Positions 55,407 through 64,000 of a stretch of DNA of 64,000 nt are shown one piece after another. The notes below the pieces were generated by a model that saw nothing but the letters and a program-made list of their open reading frames with translations, ran no database searches and was not told the DNA's origin. Each line of letters opens with the position of its first letter. Positions within the stretch are counted from its first letter, which is position 1. The stretch covers positions 868,001 to 932,000 of the forward strand of contig NZ_LT629693.1 in assembly GCF_900099825.1 (NCBI RefSeq), read 5' to 3'. Made by a program: the position numbers and the translations under genes. Source of the DNA: Bradyrhizobium ottawaense. GTDB lineage: Bacteria > Pseudomonadota > Alphaproteobacteria > Rhizobiales > Xanthobacteraceae.

Positions 55407-56539
55407 GCCGTTACCTCCATCGAAAGCTCTGCACCCAGTGTGGCCGCAAGCGAATTCACGACGAGTTCGACGGTTTCCGGGGTCATCCGGGGATGGAGAG
55501 GTAGCGTGAGCTCCCGTCGGGCAAATTCCTCGGTTCGCGGCAAACGAGAATCCGGGCAATTCTCCCGGTAATAGGTCAGGTGATGTACAGGGGGATAATG
55601 GATGGTGGTCTGAATGCCTCGCTTGCGCAGCCCATCGATGACGGCTTGCCGGCTGACTCCGGGCGGAAGCAAGACCGGCATCAGGTGATGCGCCGATGGC
55701 CATGGATCCGCGAATGGCACCATTACCGACGGGCAAAGCGCGGCAATGAGCTGGCGATAGTGCAACGACAGACGTCGTCTGACGTCATTCCATTCCGGCA
55801 ATCTCTTTAGCTGTGCGAGGCCGACGGCAGCTCGCAACTCGTCCATGCGGTAGTTGAATCCAAGCATCGTCACATCGTAATCCGGACTACGGCTGTCGAG
55901 GCGCTGCCGCGTGCCGCTTGTCATGCCATGCGATCGCGCTCGCCTGATGGCTTCTCTCAATGATCGGCTGCGAGCAATGATTGCGCCTCCCTCGGCGGTC
56001 GTCATGTTCTTGTTGCCGTAAAAGCTGAATGCCGCCGCCTCGCCAAAGGTCCCGGCCGCAGGTAGACCCGGCGCGTGCGCAGCGTCCTCGATCAGGAGCA
56101 AGCCCTTGCGGCGAGCAAAGGACTGCCAGGCGTCACGATTCGCCAGATAACCGCCAAAATGCACGATAATGACCGCTTTGGTTCTCGCGGTGCACTTGGC
56201 TTCGGCCTCATCCAACGAGATCAACGGTACTTCCGCCGACTCGATATCGACGAAGACCGGCTGTGCCCCTACATAGCGCACGCAATTGGCGGTGGCGACG
56301 AACGTCAGCGATGGAACAAGAACTTCATCGCCTGGTCCAATGCCAAGCCCGTGCAGGATGAGGTGAAGGGCTGAGGTGCAGGAACTGACGGCGACCGAAT
56401 CTTCGGCTTCGTGCAGGCGAGCGAACGCCTGCTCAAATTCCTGAACCCGGTCTCCCATCGTGACCCAGCCGCTGTCAATGACAGCGACCAGGGCTGCTTT
56501 CTCCTCCGCCCCCAAGATGGGCTCTGATACCAACAGCAT
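55403..56539 (-). CDS. DegT/DnrJ/EryC1-type sugar aminotransferase
   Basis: A 378-residue PLP-dependent enzyme. The PLP lysine is in SFYGNKNMTTAEGG near 190, the preceding Asp is in LLIEDAAHAPG near 165, and GYNYRMDELRAAVGLAQLKRL-like residues occur near 245. It would convert the 4-keto sugar from the LegB-like dehydratase into a 4-amino sugar. I chose the ATG at 56539; an upstream TTG at 56581 is possible but lacks a ribosome site. The order nucleotidyltransferase-aminotransferase-transferase-dehydratase is a compact amino-sugar module. Confidence 0.9.
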   Translation of the reverse strand: MLLVSEPILGAEEKAALVAVIDSGWVTMGDRVQEFEQAFARLHEAEDSVAVSSCTSALHLILHGLGIGPGDEVLVPSLTFVATANCVRYVGAQPVFVDIESAEVPLISLDEAEAKCTARTKAVIIVHFGGYLANRDAWQSFARRKGLLLIEDAAHAPGLPAAGTFGEAAAFSFYGNKNMTTAEGGAIIARSRSLREAIRRARSHGMTSGTRQRLDSRSPDYDVTMLGFNYRMDELRAAVGLAQLKRLPEWNDVRRRLSLHYRQLIAALCPSVMVPFADPWPSAHHLMPVLLPPGVSRQAVIDGLRKRGIQTTIHYPPVHHLTYYRENCPDSRLPRTEEFARRELTLPLHPRMTPETVELVVNSLAATLGAELSMEVTA

Positions 56540-56604
56540 GTTCAACCCCGATCTGATCGACCGTTTAACCGGCTGGAGCAATCACCGCGACATGCGGCAT
56601 TGCT

Positions 56605-57324
56605 TCAAGCAGCGATGGTTGGCGCGAACGCGGGCGACTGCTCGTCCCAGGCGACATCCTGAGCCTTGTGGAAATCCTCCACTCGCCCAATATCGAGCCA
56701 CATGCCGTTGTGTTTGAATACGTTCACAGGTGCCCCCTCCTCCAGCATCTCAAGCATCAAATCGTCGAAGCCGAATGGCACACCCGACGGAATGCGATCG
56801 AGAACTGCGGGATCCATGCAGTAGATACCCATACTGACGAGATGCGACAGTTCAGGCTTCTCGCGAAACTCCCTCACACGTCCGTCAGTCTCCTCGATCA
56901 CGCCGAAGTCCATCTTGGTGGGGCGGGTCGCGGTAGCGATGGTGAGAGGCCCGTGATGTCGTCGATGACAGTTCACGAACTGGTTGAGGTTAAGATCGGT
57001 AAGTACGTCGCCGTTAAGAACCAGGAACGGCGCGTCGAGGTGTTCGCGCAGGAGTGACAACGGACCGATGGTTCCAAGCGGCTCCATCTCCTGGGTGTAA
57101 GTGATCCGCATGTTCCACTGACTACCATCGCCGCAAACGCTGCGAATGAGGTGACCCAGGTATCCAGTCGTGATGAAAGCCTCCTTGATGCCGTTTCGCC
57201 TGAGCCATTTGAGCAACAGCTCGAGCACAGGTCGCGCTCCAATCGGCATAAGTGGCTTTGGCAAAATGGAGGTGTGCGGGCGCAAGCGCATGCCCTTTCC
57301 GCCGCATTGGATAACAGCTTTCAT
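56605..57324 (-). CDS. Sugar-1-phosphate nucleotidyltransferase
   Basis: A 239-residue enzyme of the NTP_transferase family. The N-terminal nucleotide loop reads CGGKGMRLRPHTSILPKPLMP, the metal-binding Asp is in LVLNGDVLTDLN near 110, and EFREKPE near 155 is the sugar-loop motif. It makes an NDP-sugar from a sugar 1-phosphate. The base and sugar cannot be fixed, though its genomic partners point to an amino-sugar precursor. AGGAGAGG precedes the ATG. It is the first gene of the minus-strand polysaccharide run. Confidence 0.88.
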   Translation of the reverse strand: MKAVIQCGGKGMRLRPHTSILPKPLMPIGARPVLELLLKWLRRNGIKEAFITTGYLGHLIRSVCGDGSQWNMRITYTQEMEPLGTIGPLSLLREHLDAPFLVLNGDVLTDLNLNQFVNCHRRHHGPLTIATATRPTKMDFGVIEETDGRVREFREKPELSHLVSMGIYCMDPAVLDRIPSGVPFGFDDLMLEMLEEGAPVNVFKHNGMWLDIGRVEDFHKAQDVAWDEQSPAFAPTIAA

Positions 57325-58173
57325 TTGCCTCTCCTGTATGATTTGCTCGATTAATCACCTTGATCATTACTCAACGCTCGCGCCCCGATTGCCACAACTG
57401 ACTCAAATGTTCGCACCGCGAGCACGCTTCCCTAAAATATGGTCCTCAAAGTCGATGTAGCTCATCAACACATCCTTGTGATGCTAGCTGGATGTTAGCT
57501 GGCTCGCCATCAGCGCGCATGGCAAAGGCGCATTACCACCCGCTGGCAGCGAGCGGCGGCGCGCTCGTCGTGCTACATCGAAGTGGGTAGCCCACCAACA
57601 GCTTCGGATCGCGATCATGTCGGGCATCGCGGCCTCCTATCCAGCACTTTTGACGGAGCTATGCCCGGAGAACGTGGTCCGCAGCCGCGTCTTCTCGATT
57701 AGCGCGCGCGGCCGTTTTCCGGGCCGACGGGCGCAACCCGATGCGTTCTGGTGCCGCACAGATCAAGGCCTTTCGGCTTGCCGACCTGCAAGGTAGCAAG
57801 CATTCGCCGTGGCACGTTTCGAAGCTGGAAATCTGGTGGCCCCGACGGCGTCCCGCCGGTGAGCTCATCACGTCTTCGGCGGCCAGTCCGGTGAATACCC
57901 CCTTCTAGGTACCTCGCAATGCGCCAATTCTTTCGAAGCCAATGTTGCTAACGTTTCTCGCTGCTTCATCGATTGCTTGATGTTGATAATGCCGTCCCTC
58001 GACGTTGCGAGGCGTGCCATGAATTTGGATATTCTATTGCATCGATTTCTCTGTCGCATTGATTGCCTGGTGCGCAGCGCCCGCTGGGCAGAACAGACGG
58101 TCTGCGGCGTGCTGGTTCAACACATACTTCCGACCGGGGCCCATCCTGCAAACGCAGCGAGAAGGATCCTGCC
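57325..58173. other. Divergent promoter region of the polysaccharide genes
   Basis: Some 850 bases between divergent genes with no convincing gene, RNA or mobile element. Promoters for both the minus-strand run and the plus-strand glycosyltransferase should be here. Small open frames are unsupported. I see no clear operator. Confidence 0.45.
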
Positions 58174-59388
58174 ATGAACCCGCGGTTGCTTTGCATCGGA
58201 GGGGAGGATCATTATCTTAGGATTCCGTTCCTGCTCGCTCTTGGCCAGCGCGGCGTCAAAGTGACTGCCGCCGGCACCGGAGACGCCACTCCGTTCGCGA
58301 GTGCCGGGATCGAGTATCACTCATACCGCTTCGACCGGTTTGTAAATCCGCTGGCCGATTTGGCCGCAATCAAATTGCTCGCGCGGCTGATCGCCGATGT
58401 CCGTCCCGATCTCGTTCAGTGCTTCGACACGAAACCGAATCTGCTGGTTCCGCTCGCGGCGCGTCGCCTCGATGGAATCGCCGTCATTCGAACGATCAAC
58501 GGACTGGGCTGGATCTACTCCTCGCATTCCGCATTGGCCCTGGCACTCCGGCCCGTTTACGTCGCGCTCCACCGCCTGGCCGCACGCGGAACGGCGATGA
58601 CGGTGTTTCAGAACCGCGACGACCAGGCGTTTTTTGAACGTTTCGCGATCGTCGGCAAGGGATCGAGCCGACTGATTCCCGGATCGGGGATCGACGTCAC
58701 GCGGTTTGAGCGTGCGGAGGCAGCGGAGCCTTCAGCAGCAGACCTTCGCCGGTCGCTTGGGCTCGAAAACTGCGAAATCGTCATTACCGTCACGCGCCTC
58801 ACCCGGCAGAAGGGGATCCCAACGCTGCTTGAGGCTGCGGCATTGATTCACGCGGCCCGACCAACCGTGCGTTTTCTGCTTGTCGGGCCGCGCGAGAGCG
58901 AGGGACCGTTGGCGGTAACACAGGCCGAGCTCGACCGCCACGCCCCCTACGTCGTCGCCGTCGGCACGCGATCGGACGTCCCCTCGTTGCTCAAGGCCGC
59001 CGACGTCTTCGCGTTCCCCACCGAGTATCGCGAGGGCGTACCCCGCGCGCTGCTTGAGGCGGCGCTCGCCGGGCTGCCCATCGTGGCGACAAATATGCCC
59101 GGCTGCAACGACGTGGTTCGCGACGGCTGGAGCGGCTTTCTCGTTCCACCACACTCGCCGCGCCTGCTGGCAACGAAAATCCTCGATCTGCTGGACGATC
59201 GCTCCATTGCACGCGCAATGGCCGCGCGCGCCGCAGAGCTGGTGAGGCAGGAGTTCAACCTCGATCTCACCGTTGCCCGCTATATCGCGGCCTACAACGA
59301 ACTGCTCGATGATCCTCTTCGAAGCAAACTGCAGGCGGCCAGGAAGGGCCGCGACCGCGTTTCGCTCGGAAACGAGAGGTTTTCATGA
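58174..59388 (+). CDS. GT4-family glycosyltransferase
   Basis: A 404-residue GT-B enzyme. The N-terminal half contains VQCFDTKPNLLVPL and RTINGLGW. The C-terminal half carries VTRLTRQKGIPTLLEA, FLLVGPRE and the EX7E-type nucleotide-sugar site in FPTEYREGVPRALLEAALAGLPIVATN (shown by its elements YREGVPRALLE). It adds a sugar to the lipid-linked repeat unit in the cytoplasm. AGAAGGATC precedes the ATG. Its stop overlaps the start of the broken polymerase copy (ATGA), which implies the copy was once a working downstream partner. Confidence 0.9.
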   Translation: MNPRLLCIGGEDHYLRIPFLLALGQRGVKVTAAGTGDATPFASAGIEYHSYRFDRFVNPLADLAAIKLLARLIADVRPDLVQCFDTKPNLLVPLAARRLDGIAVIRTINGLGWIYSSHSALALALRPVYVALHRLAARGTAMTVFQNRDDQAFFERFAIVGKGSSRLIPGSGIDVTRFERAEAAEPSAADLRRSLGLENCEIVITVTRLTRQKGIPTLLEAAALIHAARPTVRFLLVGPRESEGPLAVTQAELDRHAPYVVAVGTRSDVPSLLKAADVFAFPTEYREGVPRALLEAALAGLPIVATNMPGCNDVVRDGWSGFLVPPHSPRLLATKILDLLDDRSIARAMAARAAELVRQEFNLDLTVARYIAAYNELLDDPLRSKLQAARKGRDRVSLGNERFS

Positions 59389-59977
59389 AGCGAGACCTGC
59401 TGCTGGTGTTGGGAATTTTGCTGTCGACCGCGTCCCAGTTGCGGCCTGCCGGCGAAATTTGCCTCGTGCTCTGGATCGGCCTGATGCTCGGCCGCGAGGC
59501 GGCTCGGCTCGGTCCTCAATTCACACCGGCGCTTTCCCGGCTGGTATCCGACTCCAGGCATGGCAGCAAGCGATCGATCGCGGGATTGAATCGGGATTGC
59601 TCGGGCTCGGGCCGGGTCCACACCTTCCGATACCACCCTCAATTCTCGCAGGACGACAGGATTCCTCGGGAGAGCCAAAGAACCTGGAGCATCCCAAAGT
59701 GAACGGCACGCCAAACTTCGAGGCCCATAACACGCTGCTCGATATTTTCACCCAGGGTGGACTAATGGCAATCCTCCGTCTCGTCTGGCTGGTAGCGGCA
59801 GCGTTCCTGCTGACCTACCGGACCAGGCTGGATGGATTAACGGTACTGCTTTGCGGGCTGACGATCTTCAGCATTTTCCATTTGATTGTCCGCCATCCGA
59901 GCTTCTGGTTTGCGATCGCAATCTGCCTGGTCGCCGCGGAAAGCCGCAAGGCCGCACCGACGCGACAATGGAGCTGA
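59385..59977 (+). pseudogene. Decayed second copy of the O-antigen ligase/polymerase
   Basis: The first about 55 codons (59385 to about 59545) match residues 66-121 of the intact polymerase at 47027-48514: LVLGILLSTASQLR, EICLVLWIGLMLGRE and FTPALSRL. The frame then shifts, and from about 59543 another frame matches residues about 347-475: GLLGLGPGPHLPIP, FEAHNTLLDIFTQGG and HLIVRHPSFWFAIAICLVA. About 225 central residues are missing and the two parts are out of frame. So it is a deletion-plus-frameshift pseudogene that keeps the start overlap with the glycosyltransferase. Confidence 0.85.
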
Positions 59978-59981
59978 CGAG

Positions 59982-62006
59982 ATGTGCGGTATCGCAGGCA
60001 TTCTGATCACCCGCGCAACGAACCCGCGCAATCTTGCCGCGATCGATGCGATGGCAGCAACGCTCCATCATCGCGGGCCGGATAGCGGTGGCGTCTGGCT
60101 CGATCGAGACAGCGGCATCGCGCTTGGCCATCGTCGTCTCGCGATTGTCGATCTGTCCGACGCCGGCCACCAGCCGATGCTGTCGGCCGATGAAAACCTC
60201 GTCATGACGTTCAACGGCGAGGTTTACAATTTCGCCAGCCTGCGGCCGGGCCTGGAAGCCAAAGGTCACCGCTTCCGGGGCAACAGCGACACCGAGATTA
60301 TGCTGGCCGCGTTCGAAAGCTACGGCATCGAGGAAGCGCTCAAGCAATTTTCCGGAATGTTCGCCGCCGGCGTTTGGGACCGCAAGCATCGCGTTCTGCA
60401 TCTCGTCCGCGATCGCATGGGAAAAAAGCCGCTGTATGTTGCACTTTCTGACGGCGCGCTCCTGTTCGCATCCGAGCTGAAGGCAATTCTGGCTTATCCT
60501 GCTTTCCGGCCGACGGTTGATACGCGGGCGCTGGCGATGATGCTTCGTCAGGGCTGGATGCCGGACCAACATTGTATCTGGAAGGGCGTCTTCAAGTTGC
60601 CGCCTGGCACGATGCTTTCGGTCCGTGCGAAAGATTTGGAGACGGCCAGTGTCGAAAGCTTGCGGGAAACGGTTCGGCCCTGGTGGTCGCTCGCCGCGGT
60701 CGCGGAGGCCGGGCAGCGGCAGCCGCTCATCCTCGATGAATCCGAGCTCGATACCGAGCTTGATTGGCTGCTCCGGAGCGCCGTGCGGCAACGAATGGTC
60801 GCCGACGTGCCGCTTGGTGCCTTCCTGTCCGGAGGAATTGACAGTTCAACGGTTGTCGCGCTCATGCAGGCTCAATCGTCGCGTCCCATTCGCACCTTCA
60901 CCATCGGCTTCTGCGAAGCAGAATATGACGAGGCGGCGCACGCGTCCCGGGTGGCGCGGCATTTTGGCACCGACCACACCGAGTTTCGCCTGACACCTGC
61001 AGAAGTCTGCGCGGTGATCCCGGAATTGCCGCAGATTTGGGATGAGCCGTTTGCCGACGAATCGCAAGTTCCAACTTTGCTGCTCTCGCGGCTGGCACGG
61101 CAACACGTCACCGTCGCATTATCCGGAGACGGCGGCGACGAGTGTTTTGGCGGATACTCGCGACATTTCATGCTGGAACGGCTCGCCGCTCTGTTTCGGC
61201 TCCCTTCCAGCCTGCGCCGATTGGTGGCCGCTGCACTCCTCAAGCTGACGCCGCAAGCGTTGCTGGAGATCTCCCGGATTCTTCAACTACCGGCCAGGTT
61301 TCGTCCGGCGTTTAACGGCGTCAACCTGCAAAAATTCGCGCGCGCACTCGAGGCTTCGGACGAGCAGGAGCGTTACAATCAGCTGACCAGGTTCGGCTCG
61401 ACACCCGTGGTTCTCGATCCGAGAGCCGCCGATACGGCGGACGTTCCACCGCTCCCCGACGCGGTTAGCAGGTTCATCTATCGCGACATGGCCGGCTATC
61501 TGACCGGCGATATTCTGGTCAAGCTCGACCGCGCGACAATGGCGGCCAGTCTGGAGGGACGATGTCCGTTTCTCGACGATCGCGTCGTCGAGTTCGCGTG
61601 GCGCCTGCCCACCGCCGTCAAGATCCGCGACGGCCAAGGTAAAATGCCATTGCGGCGCGTGCTCCGCCGCTACCTGCCCGAATCGCTTTTCGAGCGGCCG
61701 AAGCAAGGTTTCAATGTCCCTATCGGCGAATGGCTGACCGGCCCCTTGCGCGGCTGGACAGAAGAGCTGCTTGACGGAGCAAGAATCCGGCGCGAGGGCC
61801 TGCTTCATTCCGGCCGCATCCAGGCCTGCTGGCAGCAGCATCTCAGCGGACGACGCGATCGATCGGGTGAACTGTGGGCCATTCTGATGGTTCAGGCATG
61901 GCTCGACTCCACCCGCAATTCGAAATTGCCGCAGTCATCTTTCGGGGCCGACCAAGCGGAGATGTCCTCGGCGCCTCAAGCAAGGAGTTTGAGAGCCTAT
62001 GGCTAG
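59982..62006 (+). CDS. asnB: Asparagine synthetase B-like glutamine amidotransferase
   Basis: A 674-residue class II amidotransferase. Cys2 is present in MCGIAG, followed by HHRGPDSGG and FNGEVYNF of the glutaminase. The synthetase domain has the ATP pyrophosphatase loop LSGGIDSS near 280, and SGDGGDECFGGY near 380. The C-terminal part contains DRATMAASLEGRCPFLD. It is longer than AsnB of E. coli (554) by a Ser-rich tail and inserts, as in amidotransferases of polysaccharide loci that amidate uronic acids. The start at 59982 is needed to give Cys2. It follows the pseudogene stop by four bases. Confidence 0.88.
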   Translation: MCGIAGILITRATNPRNLAAIDAMAATLHHRGPDSGGVWLDRDSGIALGHRRLAIVDLSDAGHQPMLSADENLVMTFNGEVYNFASLRPGLEAKGHRFRGNSDTEIMLAAFESYGIEEALKQFSGMFAAGVWDRKHRVLHLVRDRMGKKPLYVALSDGALLFASELKAILAYPAFRPTVDTRALAMMLRQGWMPDQHCIWKGVFKLPPGTMLSVRAKDLETASVESLRETVRPWWSLAAVAEAGQRQPLILDESELDTELDWLLRSAVRQRMVADVPLGAFLSGGIDSSTVVALMQAQSSRPIRTFTIGFCEAEYDEAAHASRVARHFGTDHTEFRLTPAEVCAVIPELPQIWDEPFADESQVPTLLLSRLARQHVTVALSGDGGDECFGGYSRHFMLERLAALFRLPSSLRRLVAAALLKLTPQALLEISRILQLPARFRPAFNGVNLQKFARALEASDEQERYNQLTRFGSTPVVLDPRAADTADVPPLPDAVSRFIYRDMAGYLTGDILVKLDRATMAASLEGRCPFLDDRVVEFAWRLPTAVKIRDGQGKMPLRRVLRRYLPESLFERPKQGFNVPIGEWLTGPLRGWTEELLDGARIRREGLLHSGRIQACWQQHLSGRRDRSGELWAILMVQAWLDSTRNSKLPQSSFGADQAEMSSAPQARSLRAYG

Positions 62007-62159
62007 ATCCCCTGCACCATATGGCCTGGGCCAGTCGATTTCCGTTCAGGGACAACGATCGGCCGGGCGCTCCATGATTTGGTGCGATACTGCACTTTGC
62101 CGGCACCAACACCACAACAACTCCGGAGCACCCGCCGCAGATGAATCAAGGGGTCGGCA

Positions 62160-64000
62160 ATGAATAAACATTGGGATCAAACGACCGACGAAGCCGAGCC
62201 GCAGGTGCCCGTGTCCGCGCCCGTGGAGACCAGTGCGAGTGCCGCGCCATCGACAAGCGACAAGTCCACGGCCGACTCACTTCACTTTCTCGAACTCGTC
62301 AACCTCCTGCGCCGCCGAAAGCGGCTTATCCTGACCATCGCACTGTGCGGCGCGATGCTGGTGTTTACAGTTGGGTTGTTGAAGCCGCCCAAATATACCG
62401 CGGCAGCACAGATCGCGGTCGATCTACCCTCCAGCAGCGCTCAAGGCGCCGCAGCCCCCAAAGATGAGGGCAGCGTCGAGACGCACGTGACCGTACTGCT
62501 CTCTCGTGACAACCTGCAGCACGTCGTGGACAATCTGCAGGACGATCCGCAATTTCACACGGCAGCGCCCGCTACTCAACGAATCGAGACCGAACGCGCC
62601 GCGGATCGCGAGCCGCGACACGCCACCTCGGCGCGATGGCTCCCAGGCCCTTCGGAGTTGGCACACCGCTTGCGCATTTGGGTGGGGGGGGTCAGCAGCG
62701 GAGAACCGACGCTGAACGTCGACGAACTGAAACGCCATCTCAGGATCGATCAGGAAGGACGCTCCCGCGTCATCGCCGTTAGCTACACATCGACGGACCC
62801 CGATGCTGCCAGGACAATTGCCAACCGGATCGCCGAGCTCTATGTCGGGGGTCAGAGTGAAAAAAAGCGGGCATATGCGAGCAACGAATTGATTCGACTC
62901 GACAGTCGCATTGCAGAGATGAAGACCGAGCTTGAACAATCCAGCGCAGCCGTACAGGCCTTCATGCGGCAACGAATCGACGCTGCGAAGAAGACGGGCA
63001 CAACCCGTGAATCCGATCAACATCTGCAAGAGCTCGAACGTCAAGCGATGGCGAAGGGACAGCTCTATCGCGCCCTGCTGCGCCGCCAGCAGGATATCCG
63101 GGACCTGCAAGAACGCATTACGTCCGGCGCCTATATCCTGTCGCTGGCCGCGACGCCGGAGCGGCCGAGCTCTCCGAACCCGTTCCTGTTCATTTTTCCC
63201 ACGCTGGTCGTGCTTCTGGTCTGCGGATCGCTACTGGCCGTCATTCTGGAGAGACTTGATCGCGGGCTACGAAGCGAGAGCGAAGTTAGCGCGGCCCTCG
63301 GCGTCTCCTGCATCGGGCTGGTTCCGCAGGTCGCGAAACCAAATGGAACCCGGCGATTGCATCAGTATCTCGTAAGCGATCCCATGGCTGCCTATGCCGA
63401 GGCGATGCGCTCGATCGTGGCAACCAGACAACTGCTGTTTCCATTCAACCCATCGAAAGTAATCCTGATTACCTCAAGCTTGCCCGCGGAGGGAAAGACC
63501 ACCATGGCGGTGAGCCTTTCCGTCAGCCTGACGCTGCTGGGGCAACGTGTTCTCTTGATCGACCTCGACTTCAAAAATCCATCGATCCTGCGTGAACTTG
63601 GCGGCAAAGCCGAACAGGGGCTCCTTGACGTCCTGCTCAAGAACCACATGCTGGCAGACGTGATCCAGTCGATCCCGGAGCTGGGGCTTGATTACCTGCC
63701 GATGAGCCGAAATACCTTTGATCCGCGGATATTGTTCGACGGCAACAGGATGCAGAATTTGCTGCGCCAGTTGCGCAGGAGTTACGACTACGTGATCATC
63801 GACAGTCCGCCGGTGCTCGCCAGCGCCGAGACACGGCTGCTCGCCGCCATGGCCGACGAGAACCTCTTCGTGGTCAAATGGGGCAGCACACCGCGAGAGC
63901 TTGCGCAGAACGCATTGAACCTGCTCCGCAGACCCAACCGCCACTCCGCGCAGCAGCTCCGGCACGTGAGCGCGCTGATTTCGCAAGTCGATCTAAAACA
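62160..64000 (+). CDS. ExoP-like polysaccharide co-polymerase with BY-kinase domain, 3' end cut
   Basis: The frame is open from the ATG at 62160 to the window end (613 codons). After a Ser/Thr/Ala-rich start, a transmembrane segment lies near 60-80 and a periplasmic Wzz domain follows with a coiled coil (about 235-310). A second membrane segment is near 340-360 (LFIFPTLVVLLVCGSLLAV). The cytoplasmic BY-kinase has Walker A SSLPAEGKTT, Walker A' LLIDLDF and Walker B YVIIDSPPV near 540. Rhizobial ExoP controls chain length with an ExoF-like partner, here at 35209. AAGGGG precedes the ATG. The tyrosine-rich tail, if any, is beyond the window. Confidence 0.9.
   Translation, partial: MNKHWDQTTDEAEPQVPVSAPVETSASAAPSTSDKSTADSLHFLELVNLLRRRKRLILTIALCGAMLVFTVGLLKPPKYTAAAQIAVDLPSSSAQGAAAPKDEGSVETHVTVLLSRDNLQHVVDNLQDDPQFHTAAPATQRIETERAADREPRHATSARWLPGPSELAHRLRIWVGGVSSGEPTLNVDELKRHLRIDQEGRSRVIAVSYTSTDPDAARTIANRIAELYVGGQSEKKRAYASNELIRLDSRIAEMKTELEQSSAAVQAFMRQRIDAAKKTGTTRESDQHLQELERQAMAKGQLYRALLRRQQDIRDLQERITSGAYILSLAATPERPSSPNPFLFIFPTLVVLLVCGSLLAVILERLDRGLRSESEVSAALGVSCIGLVPQVAKPNGTRRLHQYLVSDPMAAYAEAMRSIVATRQLLFPFNPSKVILITSSLPAEGKTTMAVSLSVSLTLLGQRVLLIDLDFKNPSILRELGGKAEQGLLDVLLKNHMLADVIQSIPELGLDYLPMSRNTFDPRILFDGNRMQNLLRQLRRSYDYVIIDSPPVLASAETRLLAAMADENLFVVKWGSTPRELAQNALNLLRRPNRHSAQQLRHVSALISQVDLK

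Noticed and set aside
57325..58173. Transposase or integrase remnant in the divergent region
   Set aside because: No frame shows DDE or integrase motifs and no terminal inverted repeats were seen.
62680..62692. Run of eight G in the ExoP-like gene as a possible frameshift
   Set aside because: Reading straight through keeps a Wzz/BY-kinase protein in frame on both sides, so no shift is present.

Overview
The window is GC-rich DNA with dense, mostly operon-like genes. It looks like an alphaproteobacterium of the Bradyrhizobium/Nitrobacteraceae type. This is inferred from protein style and gene content (several acyl-CoA ligases, Liv-type ABC transport, phasin, acetoacetate decarboxylase, ExoF/ExoP-type polysaccharide export); no rRNA or tRNA is present to confirm it.

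The first half (about 1-28 kb) is carboxylic-acid and acyl-CoA metabolism. It opens with the 3' end of a biotin-carrier gene and an enoyl-CoA hydratase. A plus-strand operon follows: livG, acyl-CoA ligase, livH, livM, livF, substrate-binding protein. A two-subunit biotin-dependent acyl-CoA carboxylase (minus strand) lies divergent to a ligase/MaoC/TetR operon. After a 1-kb gene-poor stretch come an MFS transporter (+) and, on the minus strand, an SDR, a class III CoA-transferase, a carnitine-dehydrogenase-like protein, acetoacetate decarboxylase, a phasin and another acyl-CoA ligase, with a TetR regulator divergent from the last. Housekeeping-type genes follow (GYD protein, ornithine aminotransferase, YbaK-type deacylase, CBS protein, short AMP nucleosidase, UPF0182 membrane protein).

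From about 31.8 kb to the right edge the window is a cell-surface locus. Two divergent LuxR-type response regulators, one with a degenerate receiver, precede a secreted beta-propeller-like protein and an ExoF-type outer-membrane export protein. A minus-strand unit encodes a 1375-residue repeat protein with its own type I ABC transporter and HlyD-type adaptor. Next is a ten-gene minus-strand polysaccharide run: nucleotidyltransferase, aminotransferase, initiating sugar transferase, LegB-like dehydratase, TPR glycosyltransferase, APS-kinase/nucleotidyltransferase fusion, TPR sulfotransferase, O-antigen-ligase-type polymerase, methyltransferase and a secreted unknown. On the plus strand a GT4 glycosyltransferase, a decayed copy of the polymerase, an asparagine-synthetase-type amidotransferase and an ExoP-like Wzz/BY-kinase (cut by the window end) complete the locus.

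Together the second half suggests an exopolysaccharide containing amino-sugar, possibly sulfated, methylated and amidated, exported by ExoF/ExoP-like proteins and co-regulated or co-localised with a large type I-secreted surface protein. The polymer structure is inference. The least conventional elements are the kinase/nucleotidyltransferase fusion, the TPR sulfotransferase with a SEC-C-like cysteine motif, and the repeat protein.
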